64,000 bases of DNA from an uncultured Bacteroides sp. (lineage in GTDB: Bacteria > Bacteroidota > Bacteroidia > Bacteroidales > Bacteroidaceae): the NCBI GenBank assembly GCA_900542985.1, contig UQPQ01000005.1, positions 18,510 through 82,509 of the forward strand. The letters run 5' to 3'. Position 1 is the stretch's first letter, and every line of letters begins with the position of its first letter. The notes beneath the pieces were generated by a model. The model was given only the letters and a program-made list of their open reading frames with translations, ran no database searches and was not told the DNA's origin. Shown one piece after another: positions 8,599 to 18,503 of the stretch. Position numbers and translations under genes: made by a program.

Positions 8599-11500
8599 TC
8601 TCCTTTGTTAAGATTAGCCAAACGTGATTCTATCATCTGGGCAATATCATCCTCTGCCTGATAATTCTGCTGTAAAGACAACAGATATTGTTTTGCCTCT
8701 AATTTACGGTCCAGACGTACATATACATCCGAAAGCAGGATAAAGCCGCGGGCCAGCCAGTATGTATGCGGCGTGCTCACTTCAATGTATTCCAATACCT
8801 CTTTTTCTGCCTTTGCAGTTTCGCCCGCATTGAAATAAAGCTGTGCCACCAGGTATTTGGCTTCCGCTCCATACACATTACGTGTATCTTTGGCCAGCAC
8901 TGTAAGGTCTTGCAATGCTTCCTTTGTTTCTCCTGCTTCCAGGAAGGCTTTTGCACGATAGTAATGAGCTTCATTGCTTAACTCCGGAGCCAGTTTACTT
9001 TCCGCCAGTAATGCCGAAGCAACGGCTATCACTTCTTTTCCATCGTTCAGCAAGTAAGCACTGCGCAAAGCACCTGTTTCTGCCGACAGTCTTTCTTCCT
9101 GAGAAACGGCACGGTCTATCATCCGTTTATACAGTTCCAATGCCCGACCGTAATCCTTTGCATCGTATGCCATCACTGCACACATGCTCATGGCCTCTCC
9201 AGAGAATTTGTTGTTCGGATATTCTATGACTTTATTTAAATGCGCTGTAGCCTCGGTCCAGTTTTTCTGGTTATAACCTATCAGTCCGAGATAATAATGT
9301 GCATCTACACTGAAAGCTCCTTCAGGGAAAGACTGCAGGTAGCGTGTAAAGCTGCTTTGAGCTTCACTGATATTACCTCGCATGTAGACTCTTTCTGCTG
9401 CGACATAAGTCAACGAATCTCTTTCGTTCACATCGAAATTCGCTCCTCCAGGTATAGATGTCGCAAATGCCATATAATCGTCTACCTTATTCAAGTCGAT
9501 GTAAATAGAACGCAAGTCACGTTGTGCCAGGCGAGCCTCATCACTGCCCGGATATTTTGTAATAACAGTCTTATAAGCCTCTATTGCCGCAGCGTACTGA
9601 TCGTTCTGATAATACAGAAGACCTATTTCATTGGCAGCCTTACGAGATAAAGGACTATCCGGGAAGCGTTCTACAAGGAGTTTATAGCGCTTCACTGCAT
9701 TTTCACTATCTTCCAGTTGTACAAATGCGCGTCCTTGTTCATAAAGAGCATCGTCTAAATACTGTGAAGACGGATAGGCTGTTATCATCTGATTCAAAGT
9801 TTGAATCTTACCTGTATAATTACGCTGCAAGCCTTTCACAAATGCTTCCTGGAATAAGGAGTAGTCGCCCAATGAAGTATCGGTAGCAGCTGCTTTGGCA
9901 TACATCTGCTGAGCAGTTTCGAAGCTACGGGCATAGAAATTACAGTCTCCCAAACGGTTATACGCATCAGCCATCACTGTAGCCTGCAACGAGACTCCCG
10001 ACTGTACACAACGGGCAAACCATGTTTGAGCTGAGCTATACTGTTTCTGCTTAAATGCAGTATAACCCAAATTGTACAAAGCCAATCCATACTCTTCTGT
10101 TCTTTTGTCTTGTGCAAACTCCAGATATTGACGGAAATCGGCAGCTGCCGCTGCATACTGTTCCAGTCTGTACTTAGACTCACCTCTCCAATAATAAGCA
10201 TCTGCTTTGGTTTGCTGATTATAGCGTCCCAGTTGCAAAGATTGGGAGAAACACTCTATTGCATTCTCAAAGGCAGCCTGAGCAAAAGCCTGTGTACCTA
10301 AACGGAACAGCAGTTTCTGCTTTGCTTCTAATATACGTTCACCCGGCTGACTGATTTTTGCAATCGACTTCAAGGCAGCCATATAGCTGCGAGTATTCAT
10401 ATAAACCTCTACAAGATAGTCGTTCACTTTGTCTGCATAAGCTGAATGAGGATATTCATTCAGAAAACGTTCAAAAACAGTCACCGATTCGGCAAAAGGA
10501 GAATAAGAGGTTTCATGGATACAAAGTGCATAGTTGTAAAGAGCCTGCTCCTTAACGGCAGCATCGTAATTGGTGGCCGAAGCCTGTTCAAAAGCCATAC
10601 GAGCCTGATTACGCTCTTTCAGTTGCAGATAAGCCAATCCCATATGCAAATATGCATTCTGTGCCAACGCATCCTGCATCGTAGTCACTTCTCCCAATCG
10701 GGCTGCCGCTTTCGAGTATACTCCTATTTGTGCATAACTCATACCCAATTCATACAAAGCCTTACGGTCGGGATTCTTCACCTCCGAGCAATATACTTCC
10801 AAATTTTGTACTGCCTGCATATAGTCTTTCATTCCATATGCCGCTTCTCCGGCAATGCGTTTCATCTGCACTGCATTGGGTTCATCCGGATACGCTTCTG
10901 CATACACTCCTGCAATGCGACGCGCCTGTTCATAATTTCCTTTTATCAGATAAATATCTGCGATATAATAAGGAGACAGTTTACGGTAATGTTCATCCGA
11001 TTCTACCTCCCGGAATCCTGCCAAAGCCTCATCGTAACGTTTCTGTACGTAGTCAATATAAGCCAGATTATACACTGCATCGGCATGATACTTTTCACTG
11101 ACCTCCTTCAAGATAGAAAACCACATGGAAGCTTCCTGCAAGTTACCAATCTTCTGATAGGCAGTAGCCATACGTAAGGTACAGACATCCCGTTCTTCGT
11201 TGGAGAGCAACTCCAAATCACAGCCTTTAAAAGTAGCGATTGTTTCCAGGTATTTTTCCTGGAAAAAATAAGCCGATGCCAGCAGTGCCTGTACACGGTT
11301 TCTATGGCGTGAATCCGGATAAGTATCCAAGAACTTCTCCAACTGCTCCAGACGATCAGAAGCATTCAGTTCGTAAGCAGTACATGTCAACATATATGCG
11401 ACGTCATCCGATGTATCAGCCTGTGGATTCTGTTTTACATATTGCATCAACGTCTGTTGTGCTGCAGCATAGTCGTGACGCAAAAACAACTCTTTACCGT

Positions 11501-11609
11501 CGTCAAACAAGCGCCGATGATCGGTCAAAGGTTCTGTCTGCTGTGCAGACACCACCAAAGGCAAGGCGCACAAACATCCGGCTATCCATTTATATTTCTT
11601 TGTATTCAT
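8595..11609 (-). CDS. Large periplasmic TPR-repeat protein
   Basis: The 1004-residue protein has a signal peptide (MNTKKYKWIAGCLCALPLVVSAQ) and then helical tetratricopeptide repeats along almost its whole length. Typical units are ADAYYWRGESKYRLEQYAAA and DALYEQGRAFVQLEDSENAV. Some units, with a YPxS-x3-A pattern, resemble the YbgF/BamD type. TPR arrays act as protein-binding scaffolds, here probably in the periplasm. It is the first gene of a coupled pair with the barrel protein at 6961-8598, which is the likely partner. No enzymatic domain is visible. Confidence 0.85.
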   Translation of the reverse strand: MNTKKYKWIAGCLCALPLVVSAQQTEPLTDHRRLFDDGKELFLRHDYAAAQQTLMQYVKQNPQADTSDDVAYMLTCTAYELNASDRLEQLEKFLDTYPDSRHRNRVQALLASAYFFQEKYLETIATFKGCDLELLSNEERDVCTLRMATAYQKIGNLQEASMWFSILKEVSEKYHADAVYNLAYIDYVQKRYDEALAGFREVESDEHYRKLSPYYIADIYLIKGNYEQARRIAGVYAEAYPDEPNAVQMKRIAGEAAYGMKDYMQAVQNLEVYCSEVKNPDRKALYELGMSYAQIGVYSKAAARLGEVTTMQDALAQNAYLHMGLAYLQLKERNQARMAFEQASATNYDAAVKEQALYNYALCIHETSYSPFAESVTVFERFLNEYPHSAYADKVNDYLVEVYMNTRSYMAALKSIAKISQPGERILEAKQKLLFRLGTQAFAQAAFENAIECFSQSLQLGRYNQQTKADAYYWRGESKYRLEQYAAAAADFRQYLEFAQDKRTEEYGLALYNLGYTAFKQKQYSSAQTWFARCVQSGVSLQATVMADAYNRLGDCNFYARSFETAQQMYAKAAATDTSLGDYSLFQEAFVKGLQRNYTGKIQTLNQMITAYPSSQYLDDALYEQGRAFVQLEDSENAVKRYKLLVERFPDSPLSRKAANEIGLLYYQNDQYAAAIEAYKTVITKYPGSDEARLAQRDLRSIYIDLNKVDDYMAFATSIPGGANFDVNERDSLTYVAAERVYMRGNISEAQSSFTRYLQSFPEGAFSVDAHYYLGLIGYNQKNWTEATAHLNKVIEYPNNKFSGEAMSMCAVMAYDAKDYGRALELYKRMIDRAVSQEERLSAETGALRSAYLLNDGKEVIAVASALLAESKLAPELSNEAHYYRAKAFLEAGETKEALQDLTVLAKDTRNVYGAEAKYLVAQLYFNAGETAKAEKEVLEYIEVSTPHTYWLARGFILLSDVYVRLDRKLEAKQYLLSLQQNYQAEDDIAQMIESRLANLNKGE

Positions 11610-11628
11610 CAGTATAATCTCTTTTTAT

Positions 11629-12159
11629 TTATTTTTTATTTGCATACTCCTTCAAAAAACGGGTAACCCCTCTGCGTACCGAGTCAAGACCAAACTCTTC
11701 AGGATGAATGCTATCCAAAGGCATCCAAAAAGAATCGGCCACATCATCCATCGCACGCAGACGAGTGTCATCGGCTACCTTACATAAGAAAAATAAGTCC
11801 AGCGTATGAACCAGAAAACCAGAATACAAGTATGTATTAGGCAAAGAAAACAGATATTCAGTATCAATAACCGTCAAGCCGGTTTCTTCCATTACCTCTC
11901 TTGCTACTCCTTCCTCACCGGTTTCATTCATATCAATAAATCCTCCCGATAAATCGAGTGTACCTTTTGCCGGTTCCTTTGCTCTACGGCACACCAACAG
12001 TTCATTGCGATGATTCAAAATAAATGCTACTGTAGCCGCACTCGAATTAAAATAGTAGGTAAAACCGCAGTCATCACAATGTTTTGATTTTTCATTGTGT
12101 ACCTCAAAATGAGATGAACCGCATTTGGGACAATACTTAAACTGTTCTAATGGATGCAT
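11629..12159 (-). CDS. NUDIX hydrolase with N-terminal zinc ribbon
   Basis: The 176-residue protein begins with a zinc ribbon, CPKCG then CDDCG at about residues 10-36. A full Nudix box follows: G-x5-E-x7-REVMEETGL, starting from GGFIDMNE. NUDIX enzymes cleave nucleoside diphosphates linked to another group. The zinc ribbon recalls NudC-type NAD(H)/NAD-cap pyrophosphatases, but the protein is shorter and the substrate cannot be told. It lies 19 bases upstream of the TPR gene on the same strand, so the two may be co-transcribed. Confidence 0.88.
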   Translation of the reverse strand: MHPLEQFKYCPKCGSSHFEVHNEKSKHCDDCGFTYYFNSSAATVAFILNHRNELLVCRRAKEPAKGTLDLSGGFIDMNETGEEGVAREVMEETGLTVIDTEYLFSLPNTYLYSGFLVHTLDLFFLCKVADDTRLRAMDDVADSFWMPLDSIHPEEFGLDSVRRGVTRFLKEYANKK

Positions 12160-12229
12160 GATTCTCTATTTTATTGAAACTCAAAATTACTAATTATTTA
12201 ATTAATCCCATTATATACAGATAAAAAAT

Positions 12230-12275
12230 ACACTCCGAAAAACATCCATCTCTTACAGACAGGTTTTCGAAGTGT
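12230..12275 (-). terminator. Terminator after the small membrane-protein gene
   Basis: ACACTCCGAAAAAC (12230-12243) pairs with GTTTTCGAAGTGT (12263-12275) with small mismatches. On the minus strand a T-rich run follows. It separates the gene at 12339 from the NUDIX gene downstream. Confidence 0.65.
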
Positions 12276-12338
12276 AGCAATAAAAAGTTTTTATTACCGG
12301 ACCTCAGAATATGGCAAGATGCCTATTCCTATAGCAAA

Positions 12339-12749
12339 TCAGCGTGCAGTTTCTTCTACAAACACTTTTCCATTTTTCTTCTGTATTTCAACGAGACTTC
12401 CTTTCGGATTCAAATTAAAGGGAGTAATCTCTTCGGTACGATTGTCTACCACCATCAGCATATTTTCTTCGGCAAAACGGTTGATTTGCAATTTCACCTC
12501 AGCCTCGGTCATTGTTTTGTTGAGCAACAGACTGTCGTTTACATAAACAGATAAGCTGTCGCCAGAAAAGCTACCGGCCACACAGATGGTGTAGATGCCT
12601 TCAAAGACTTGTTTTCCTCCATCTTTGCGCTGAAAGCGAAAACCTAAATACAGAAACAGACAGACAATGAAAAAAACGCCAAAAGCCAAAATTCCATTGC
12701 CTACCATAAACTGTTTGTTACTATTGATACTCTTATTACTCATAGTCAT
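12339..12749 (-). CDS. Small single-span membrane protein, function unknown
   Basis: I do not recognise a family. The 136 residues have a cytoplasmic N-terminus of about 17 residues and one membrane helix at about 18-37 (GILAFGVFFIVCLFLYLGF). A soluble region of about 95 residues follows, with mixed strands and helices (ISO-type repeats are absent). Two ATGs, at 12749 and 12743, are possible starts. It is a monocistronic gene with its own terminator, divergent from the esterase gene. Confidence 0.65.
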   Translation of the reverse strand: MTMSNKSINSNKQFMVGNGILAFGVFFIVCLFLYLGFRFQRKDGGKQVFEGIYTICVAGSFSGDSLSVYVNDSLLLNKTMTEAEVKLQINRFAEENMLMVVDNRTEEITPFNLNPKGSLVEIQKKNGKVFVEETAR

Positions 12750-12826
12750 TTAATTTTCAATCGTACAAATGTAGATAAAAAAAGAGGAATCATTGCGTCT
12801 CACTTCTGTATTTCAAGTAAAAAGTT

Positions 12827-12834
12827 TACATTTG
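12827..12834 (+). promoter_or_regulatory. -7 box (TACATTTG) for the esterase gene
   Basis: This is an exact match to TAnnTTTG. A weak -33 candidate, TCTG, lies 18 bases upstream. The transcript would start near 12841, so the reading frame must begin at the ATG at 12865 rather than at the earlier in-frame ATG at 12793. Confidence 0.6.
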
Positions 12835-12864
12835 TATATTATTGTTCTTAAAAATATTACTCGT

Positions 12865-13701
12865 ATGAGACATTGCATTTTTCTTTTTCTCACCTTATTC
12901 TTATTTATCTCCCAAATTCATGCCGCTACTACAGACACTCTCCATATTTACAGTCCTGCTATGGACCGAAAAATTAAAGTCAATGTAGTTGTTCCCAAAG
13001 ATGTGAAGCCGAACAGCCCGACCGTCTACCTCCTGCATGGATATAGTGGTAATGCCGACACATGGCTTATAATCAAACCAGAGCTAAAAGATTATGCAGA
13101 CCAACACCAACTAATCATTGTCTGTCCGGATGGAGAAAACAGCTGGTATTGGGATAGTCCATTAAATCCCCGTTCACAGTTCGAAACTTTTATTTCCAAA
13201 GAATTGGTTGAATACATAGATTCCCATTACCCTACTCGCCCCACAAAATTTGCCCGTGCCATAGCCGGCCTAAGTATGGGCGGACATGGAGCCATGTGGT
13301 TGTCCATGCGTCACCCGGATGTTTTCGGTGCAGCCGGTAGTATGAGTGGCGGAGTAGACATCCGTCCTTTTCCAGATAATTGGGAAATGAAAAAGCAAAT
13401 CGGTGAAAAAAGCACTTATCCAGCACTTTGGGAGCAACATACAGCCATCAATCAAATCAACCGTATCAAACCTGGTGATGTGGACATGATTATTTGTTGC
13501 GGCTACGATGATTTCTTCTTTCAAGTAAACTGTGAATTTCATGAAAAGCTACTGGCTCACGGCATTCAGCATGAATTTCTGGTAAATGCAGGAGCTCACA
13601 CCCCTGCTTATTGGGCACACGTAATTGATTACGAAATGCTATTTTTTATTAAGTACTTCCAAAACCATAAGCAACTTGCTTTTTCCAAAGGAAAAAACTA
13701 A
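12865..13701 (+). CDS. Secreted esterase of the esterase D / S-formylglutathione-hydrolase-like family
   Basis: From the ATG at 12865 the protein has 278 residues and a signal peptide (MRHCIFLFLTLFLFISQIHA), so it is exported. It has an alpha/beta-hydrolase fold. The oxyanion strand is VYLLHGYSG, and the nucleophile elbow is GLSMGGHGA with its serine. An aspartate in CGYDDFFF and a histidine near the end (GAHTPAYW) complete the triad. Relatives include tributyrin-type and feruloyl-type esterases; the substrate is unknown. It stands just upstream of sppA but has its own promoter. Confidence 0.85.
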   Translation: MRHCIFLFLTLFLFISQIHAATTDTLHIYSPAMDRKIKVNVVVPKDVKPNSPTVYLLHGYSGNADTWLIIKPELKDYADQHQLIIVCPDGENSWYWDSPLNPRSQFETFISKELVEYIDSHYPTRPTKFARAIAGLSMGGHGAMWLSMRHPDVFGAAGSMSGGVDIRPFPDNWEMKKQIGEKSTYPALWEQHTAINQINRIKPGDVDMIICCGYDDFFFQVNCEFHEKLLAHGIQHEFLVNAGAHTPAYWAHVIDYEMLFFIKYFQNHKQLAFSKGKN

Positions 13702-13742
13702 CTTTGTTTAAGCTTACACATTACTAAAACTACTTACATCTT

Positions 13743-15512
13743 ATGAAAGAGTTTATAAAAATGGCTTTTGCCACAGTCGTAGGATTTCTTATCAGCGGCT
13801 TCTGTCTGATGATTTTAGGAATCATGTTCCTTGCAGCATTAGTTGCATCTACAGAAAATACAACAACTACCGTAAAAGACCGTTCGGTATTCGTTTTAGA
13901 ATTAAATGGGAATGTGGCCGAACGCTATCAAACCAGTCCTTTAGACAAATTATTGGGTGAAGATTTTTCCACATATGGTTTGGATCAAATTCTAAGCTCT
14001 ATCCGTAAGGCAAAAGAAAACGAGTCTATTGCGGGAATCTATATTGAAGCCGGCAATTTTGTTTGCCCTACTGCTTCACTGCAAGAAATCAGAAGAGCAT
14101 TATTAGACTTTAAAGAATCAGGCAAATTCATCGTTGCTTATGGCGGAAACTACACACAAAGCACTTATTATCTGGCCAGTGTAGCAGATAATCTGGCAGT
14201 CAACCCTTCTGGTAGTATTGCCTGGCAGGGATTATCGGCACAGACTGTATTCCTTAAAGGTTTGCTGGAAAAAATTGGAGTTGAAATGCAGATTTTCCGT
14301 GTAGGTACTTATAAATCGGCTGTCGAACCATTTATCGCTCACGAAATGAGTGATGCTAACCGTAAGCAGACTGAAGTATTTATCGGATCTATATGGAATA
14401 ACTTGGTAAACGATATTTCAGCCTCGCGCCATATAACATCAGAAGAACTTAATGCACTGGCCGACAAGAACCTCAGTTTCTGTCCGGCACAAGAATACAT
14501 CCAGACTAAACTGGCAGATAAACTGATGTATAAAGATGAAGTACTGAGTTATCTGAAAACCCTGACTGGCCGTACAGAAAAAGAAGAACTTCCTACACTG
14601 AGACTGGAAGATATGATTAATGTGCCCGAAACAGCATCAAAATCTAATCTTCACAAGGATCGTATTGCAATTTATTATGCATTTGGAGAAATAGACAACG
14701 GATCCAACACTTATGATGAGGGAATCAACTCCGAAGTTGTTATCAACGATTTACGCCGTCTGCGTGAAGACGACAAGATAAAAGCAGTTGTATTCCGTGT
14801 TAACTCTCCAGGAGGAAGTGCCTATGGTTCCGAACAAATCTGGCGTGAGATTTCATTGCTCAAAGAAGTCAAACCTGTTGTCGTTTCCATGGGCGACTAT
14901 GCAGCATCCGGAGGATATTATATTTCTTGTGCAGCAAATTATATTTATGCCGAGCCCACTACCATTACCGGTTCTATCGGTATTTTTGGTATGATTCCCA
15001 ATGCACAAAAATTATTGGAAGATAAACTGGGATTGAGCTTCGACGGGGTAAAGACGAATAAACTTGCCGATTTAGGCGACTTCAGCCGCCCGTTCAATCA
15101 GGAAGAATCTGCACTCGTACAACAAATGGTAAATCAGGGATATGCATTGTTTACCCAACGTTGTGCCGATGGTCGCCGGATGCCGATAGAGAAAATACAA
15201 GAAATTGCAGAAGGCAGAGTTTGGACAGGAGAAGATGCAAAGAAGCTGAATCTGGTAGACGAATTGGGAGGTATCAACCAGGCTGTTGAAAAAGCAGCGT
15301 CGTTGGCAGAACTTACTGAATACAGTATTCAGAGCTATCCTGCGCAAGAAGACAAATGGTTCCGTTTGCTGGACTTGAAGTCTGACCATTACATCCAAAG
15401 TCAGATTCGTTCGGCTTTTGGTGATTTCTATCCAGGCGTACGCTTTATGCAGCAAATCAAGCACGCAGACCGTATACAGGCCCGTCTGCCATTCGAACTG
15501 AGCATTAACTAA
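13743..15512 (+). CDS. sppA: Signal peptide peptidase SppA (protease IV, 67K type)
   Basis: SppA is a membrane-bound serine/lysine protease that degrades cleaved signal peptides. The 589-residue protein has an N-terminal membrane helix at about 8-35 followed by two tandem S49 domains, as in the long E. coli form. The catalytic lysine is in GTYKSAVEP (about K191) and the serine in YAASGGYY (about S389). VNSPGGSAYGSEQ is the conserved loop of the second domain. It is 41 bases after the esterase and 16 bases before lpxK. Confidence 0.96.
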   Translation: MKEFIKMAFATVVGFLISGFCLMILGIMFLAALVASTENTTTTVKDRSVFVLELNGNVAERYQTSPLDKLLGEDFSTYGLDQILSSIRKAKENESIAGIYIEAGNFVCPTASLQEIRRALLDFKESGKFIVAYGGNYTQSTYYLASVADNLAVNPSGSIAWQGLSAQTVFLKGLLEKIGVEMQIFRVGTYKSAVEPFIAHEMSDANRKQTEVFIGSIWNNLVNDISASRHITSEELNALADKNLSFCPAQEYIQTKLADKLMYKDEVLSYLKTLTGRTEKEELPTLRLEDMINVPETASKSNLHKDRIAIYYAFGEIDNGSNTYDEGINSEVVINDLRRLREDDKIKAVVFRVNSPGGSAYGSEQIWREISLLKEVKPVVVSMGDYAASGGYYISCAANYIYAEPTTITGSIGIFGMIPNAQKLLEDKLGLSFDGVKTNKLADLGDFSRPFNQEESALVQQMVNQGYALFTQRCADGRRMPIEKIQEIAEGRVWTGEDAKKLNLVDELGGINQAVEKAASLAELTEYSIQSYPAQEDKWFRLLDLKSDHYIQSQIRSAFGDFYPGVRFMQQIKHADRIQARLPFELSIN

Positions 15513-15528
15513 TCACATAAACACCGGA

Positions 15529-16638
15529 ATGAAAGAAAAGTCTATTAAAATATATTATCCGTTACTTCCTCTGTCAGCCTTGTATCGTATTGGGGTAAGC
15601 ATACGAAACAAGTTGTTCGACTGGGGGATACTTCATGCACAGTCTTTTCCTCTTCCGGTAATCAGTGTAGGCAACATCACAGTAGGCGGAACAGGAAAAA
15701 CTCCTCATACGGAATATCTGATCCGTATGCTTGAAACAGATTATCATGTAGCCGTATTGAGCAGAGGATACAAGCGCAAATCGAAAGGTTTTATACTGGC
15801 AGAGAGTAACACTCCAATCGAACAGATTGGTGATGAACCGTTTCAGATGGCGCACAAGTTTCCTCGTATCCGTATGGCAGTAGATGCAGACCGTTGCCAT
15901 GGAATCCGTTGCCTGACCGACGGACGGGTAAAACCACAGCCGGATGTTATCATTCTGGACGATGCTTTCCAGCACCGCTACGTTAAACCCGGCCTGTCTA
16001 TTTTACTGATAGACTATCATCGCCCCATTTGGAAGGATTGTATGCTTCCGGCAGGAAGACTGCGAGAGCCACAATATGGGAAAAAGCGTGCAGATATTAT
16101 TATTGTAAGCAAATGTCCTTCCATACTGAATGAGCAAGAACAAGCGTTACTACGACAGCAGATTGCCCCACACAAAGGTCAGGAGGTATATTTCACCACA
16201 CTGGTATATGGCCAGCTGAAACCGCTTTTTGCAAAAGAAAAGCCGGAGCGTCCCCTACACAGCTTGCACAAAGAAGAACAGATACTTCTTGTTACGGGCA
16301 TCGCCTCACCAACTGCCATCATCCGTGAACTGCACAAATATGTAAGCCAAGTGGTGCCGGTTACTTTTCCGGACCATCATCATTTCACAGCGAATGATAT
16401 GGACACTATACTGCAGAACTTCCGGCAACTACCGGAGCACAACCGACTTATCATCATCACAGAGAAAGATGCCGCCCGTCTTATCGATCATCCTCTTCTT
16501 TGTGAAGAACTGAAAGCTTACATCTATGTATTGCCTGTAGAAGTAAGTTTTCTGAACGAGCAAAAACAAATGTTTCACCAAAATCTTATAAGATATGTTA
16601 CAGAAAATTCAAGAAACAGCTGCATTCCTCAAAGGTAA
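15529..16638 (+). CDS. lpxK: Tetraacyldisaccharide 4'-kinase (lipid A synthesis)
   Basis: LpxK phosphorylates the 4' position of the lipid A disaccharide at the inner membrane. The 369-residue protein has the family P-loop GNITVGGTGKTPHTEYL at about residues 46-62, then LSRGYKR and the DDAFQHR motif of the second nucleotide-binding element. An N-terminal amphipathic or membrane-associated stretch precedes the P-loop. The 3' end overlaps the purine nucleoside phosphorylase gene by 44 bases, which suggests coupled translation. Confidence 0.96.
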   Translation: MKEKSIKIYYPLLPLSALYRIGVSIRNKLFDWGILHAQSFPLPVISVGNITVGGTGKTPHTEYLIRMLETDYHVAVLSRGYKRKSKGFILAESNTPIEQIGDEPFQMAHKFPRIRMAVDADRCHGIRCLTDGRVKPQPDVIILDDAFQHRYVKPGLSILLIDYHRPIWKDCMLPAGRLREPQYGKKRADIIIVSKCPSILNEQEQALLRQQIAPHKGQEVYFTTLVYGQLKPLFAKEKPERPLHSLHKEEQILLVTGIASPTAIIRELHKYVSQVVPVTFPDHHHFTANDMDTILQNFRQLPEHNRLIIITEKDAARLIDHPLLCEELKAYIYVLPVEVSFLNEQKQMFHQNLIRYVTENSRNSCIPQR

Positions 16639-17404
16639 AATGCACACTCAACCGGAAACAGCCATTATTCTGGGCACAGGATTAGGTAGTTTAGTACACG
16701 AAATCACAGATAAATACGAAATCAACTATTCAGAAATACCCAACTTCCCCGTATCAACTGTAGAAGGTCATAGTGGCAAACTTATATTCGGTAAATTGGG
16801 AGGAAAGGATATTCTTGCCATGCAGGGACGCTTCCACTACTACGAAGGTTATTCGATGAAAGAAGTAACCTTCCCGGTACGTGTAATGCGCGAATTGGGC
16901 ATCAAGACCTTGTTTGTATCCAATGCTTCAGGTGGTACAAATCCCAATTTTGAAATAGGCGACCTGATGATTATTACAGACCACATCAACTTCTTCCCCG
17001 AACATCCGTTGCGCGGAAAGAACATTGAATACGGTCCACGTTTCCCGGACATGAGTGAAGCTTACTCAAAAGAATTGATTGCACAGGCGCTCGAAATCGC
17101 AAAAGAGAAAGGTATCAAAGTACAACAGGGCGTATATATCGGAACACAAGGCCCGACTTTTGAAACTCCGTCGGAATACAAGATGTTCCGTATTTTGGGA
17201 GCGGATGCAGTAGGTATGTCTACCGTACCCGAAGTAATCGTTGCCAACCATTGCGGTATCCGTGTATTTGGAATTTCGGTCATCACCGACTTGGGAGTAG
17301 AAGGTAAGATTGTAGAAGTATCGCACGAAGAAGTACAGCGTGCAGCAGACGAAGCACAGCCTCGCATGACAACCATTATGAGAGAACTTATAAACAAAGC
17401 TTAA
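16595..17404 (+). CDS. punA: Purine nucleoside phosphorylase (class I)
   Basis: The enzyme splits purine nucleosides with phosphate to the free base and ribose-1-phosphate, in salvage. The 269-residue protein has GTGLGS near residue 26 for phosphate and MQGRFHYYEGYSM with the phosphate-binding histidine. SNASGGTN and a later VGMSTVPE segment complete the active site. The start MLQKIQETAAFL is well placed for the family, so the long overlap with lpxK is real. thiL begins three bases after its stop. Confidence 0.96.
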   Translation: MLQKIQETAAFLKGKMHTQPETAIILGTGLGSLVHEITDKYEINYSEIPNFPVSTVEGHSGKLIFGKLGGKDILAMQGRFHYYEGYSMKEVTFPVRVMRELGIKTLFVSNASGGTNPNFEIGDLMIITDHINFFPEHPLRGKNIEYGPRFPDMSEAYSKELIAQALEIAKEKGIKVQQGVYIGTQGPTFETPSEYKMFRILGADAVGMSTVPEVIVANHCGIRVFGISVITDLGVEGKIVEVSHEEVQRAADEAQPRMTTIMRELINKA

Positions 17405-17407
17405 TAT

Positions 17408-18445
17408 ATGCACGAAGGACAGAGAACAGAAATTTCGACTGTGGGTGAATTTGGGCTTATCAAGCATCTCACCCAAGACATCCAACTCCATAACCCGGAA
17501 ACCAAGTATGGCATAGGAGATGACGCAGCTGTACTGGAGTTTTCGGACAAGCAAGTACTTGTAACTACTGATCTATTGATGGAAGGAGTACATTTCGACC
17601 TTGTTTATACTCCTTTAAAACATTTGGGATACAAATCGGCTATGGTGAACCTTTCGGATATTTATGCCATGAACGGTACACCTAAACAGATTACTGTTTC
17701 ACTGGCTGTATCGAAACGTTTCTGCATTGAAGACTTGGAAGAATTTTATGCCGGTCTTCGCCTGGCTTGCGAACAGCACCATGTCGACATTGTAGGAGGA
17801 GATACGACTTCATCTGTAACCGGACTTGCCATCTCGATTACTTGTATCGGTGAAGCCGACAAGAATCAGGTGGTATATCGCAACGGTGCCAAAGAAACAG
17901 ATTTGATTTGTGTATCGGGCGACTTGGGCGCTGCCTACATGGGACTTCAGCTGATGGAACGTGAGAAAGCAGTATTCCAGGGAGAAAAAGATGTTCAGCC
18001 CGACTTTGCAGGAAAAGAGTACTTGCTGGAACGTTTCCTGAAACCGGAAGCCCGCCGCGACATCATCGAGGAACTGGCAAAAGCAGGAATCAAACCAACT
18101 GCCATGATGGACATTTCCGACGGACTTTCTTCAGAACTGATGCACATCTGCTCGCAAAGCAAAACGGGATGCCGCGTATATGAAGAACGTATTCCTATCG
18201 ACTATCAGACAGCAGTAATGGCCGAAGAGTTCAACATGAACCTAAGTACTTGTGCACTGAATGGTGGAGAAGACTACGAGTTGTTGTTTACAGTTCCACT
18301 GACCGACCACGAAAAAGTATCTGCACTCAAAGACGTGAAAGTTATTGGTCACATTACCAAACCGGAACTGGGCTGTGCACTGGTTACCCGTGATGGCAAT
18401 GAGCTGGAATTGAAAGCACAGGGATGGAACCCTTTAAAAGAATAA
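17408..18445 (+). CDS. thiL: Thiamine-monophosphate kinase
   Basis: ThiL makes thiamine diphosphate, the active cofactor, from thiamine monophosphate and ATP. The 345-residue protein is of the PurM/ThiL fold, with GIGDDAAVL near residue 37, then TTDLLMEGVHF, VGGDTT, and MMDISDGLSSEL near residue 235. It is the last gene of the esterase-sppA-lpxK-punA-thiL row, and a terminator follows. Confidence 0.97.
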   Translation: MHEGQRTEISTVGEFGLIKHLTQDIQLHNPETKYGIGDDAAVLEFSDKQVLVTTDLLMEGVHFDLVYTPLKHLGYKSAMVNLSDIYAMNGTPKQITVSLAVSKRFCIEDLEEFYAGLRLACEQHHVDIVGGDTTSSVTGLAISITCIGEADKNQVVYRNGAKETDLICVSGDLGAAYMGLQLMEREKAVFQGEKDVQPDFAGKEYLLERFLKPEARRDIIEELAKAGIKPTAMMDISDGLSSELMHICSQSKTGCRVYEERIPIDYQTAVMAEEFNMNLSTCALNGGEDYELLFTVPLTDHEKVSALKDVKVIGHITKPELGCALVTRDGNELELKAQGWNPLKE

Positions 18446-18470
18446 CAAAAATATCCTTTCAATACGGAAA

Positions 18471-18503
18471 AGAGGTTTGCATAGCCATTGCAACCTCTTT
18501 TTC
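18471..18503 (+). terminator. Terminator after thiL
   Basis: AGAGGTTTGCA pairs with TGCAACCTCT with one bulged base, and a T-run to about 18503 follows. It lies 25 bases after the thiL stop. Confidence 0.75.

Noticed and set aside
10446..11177. 243-codon plus-strand frame inside the TPR gene
   Set aside because: It is a shadow of repetitive helical coding sequence.
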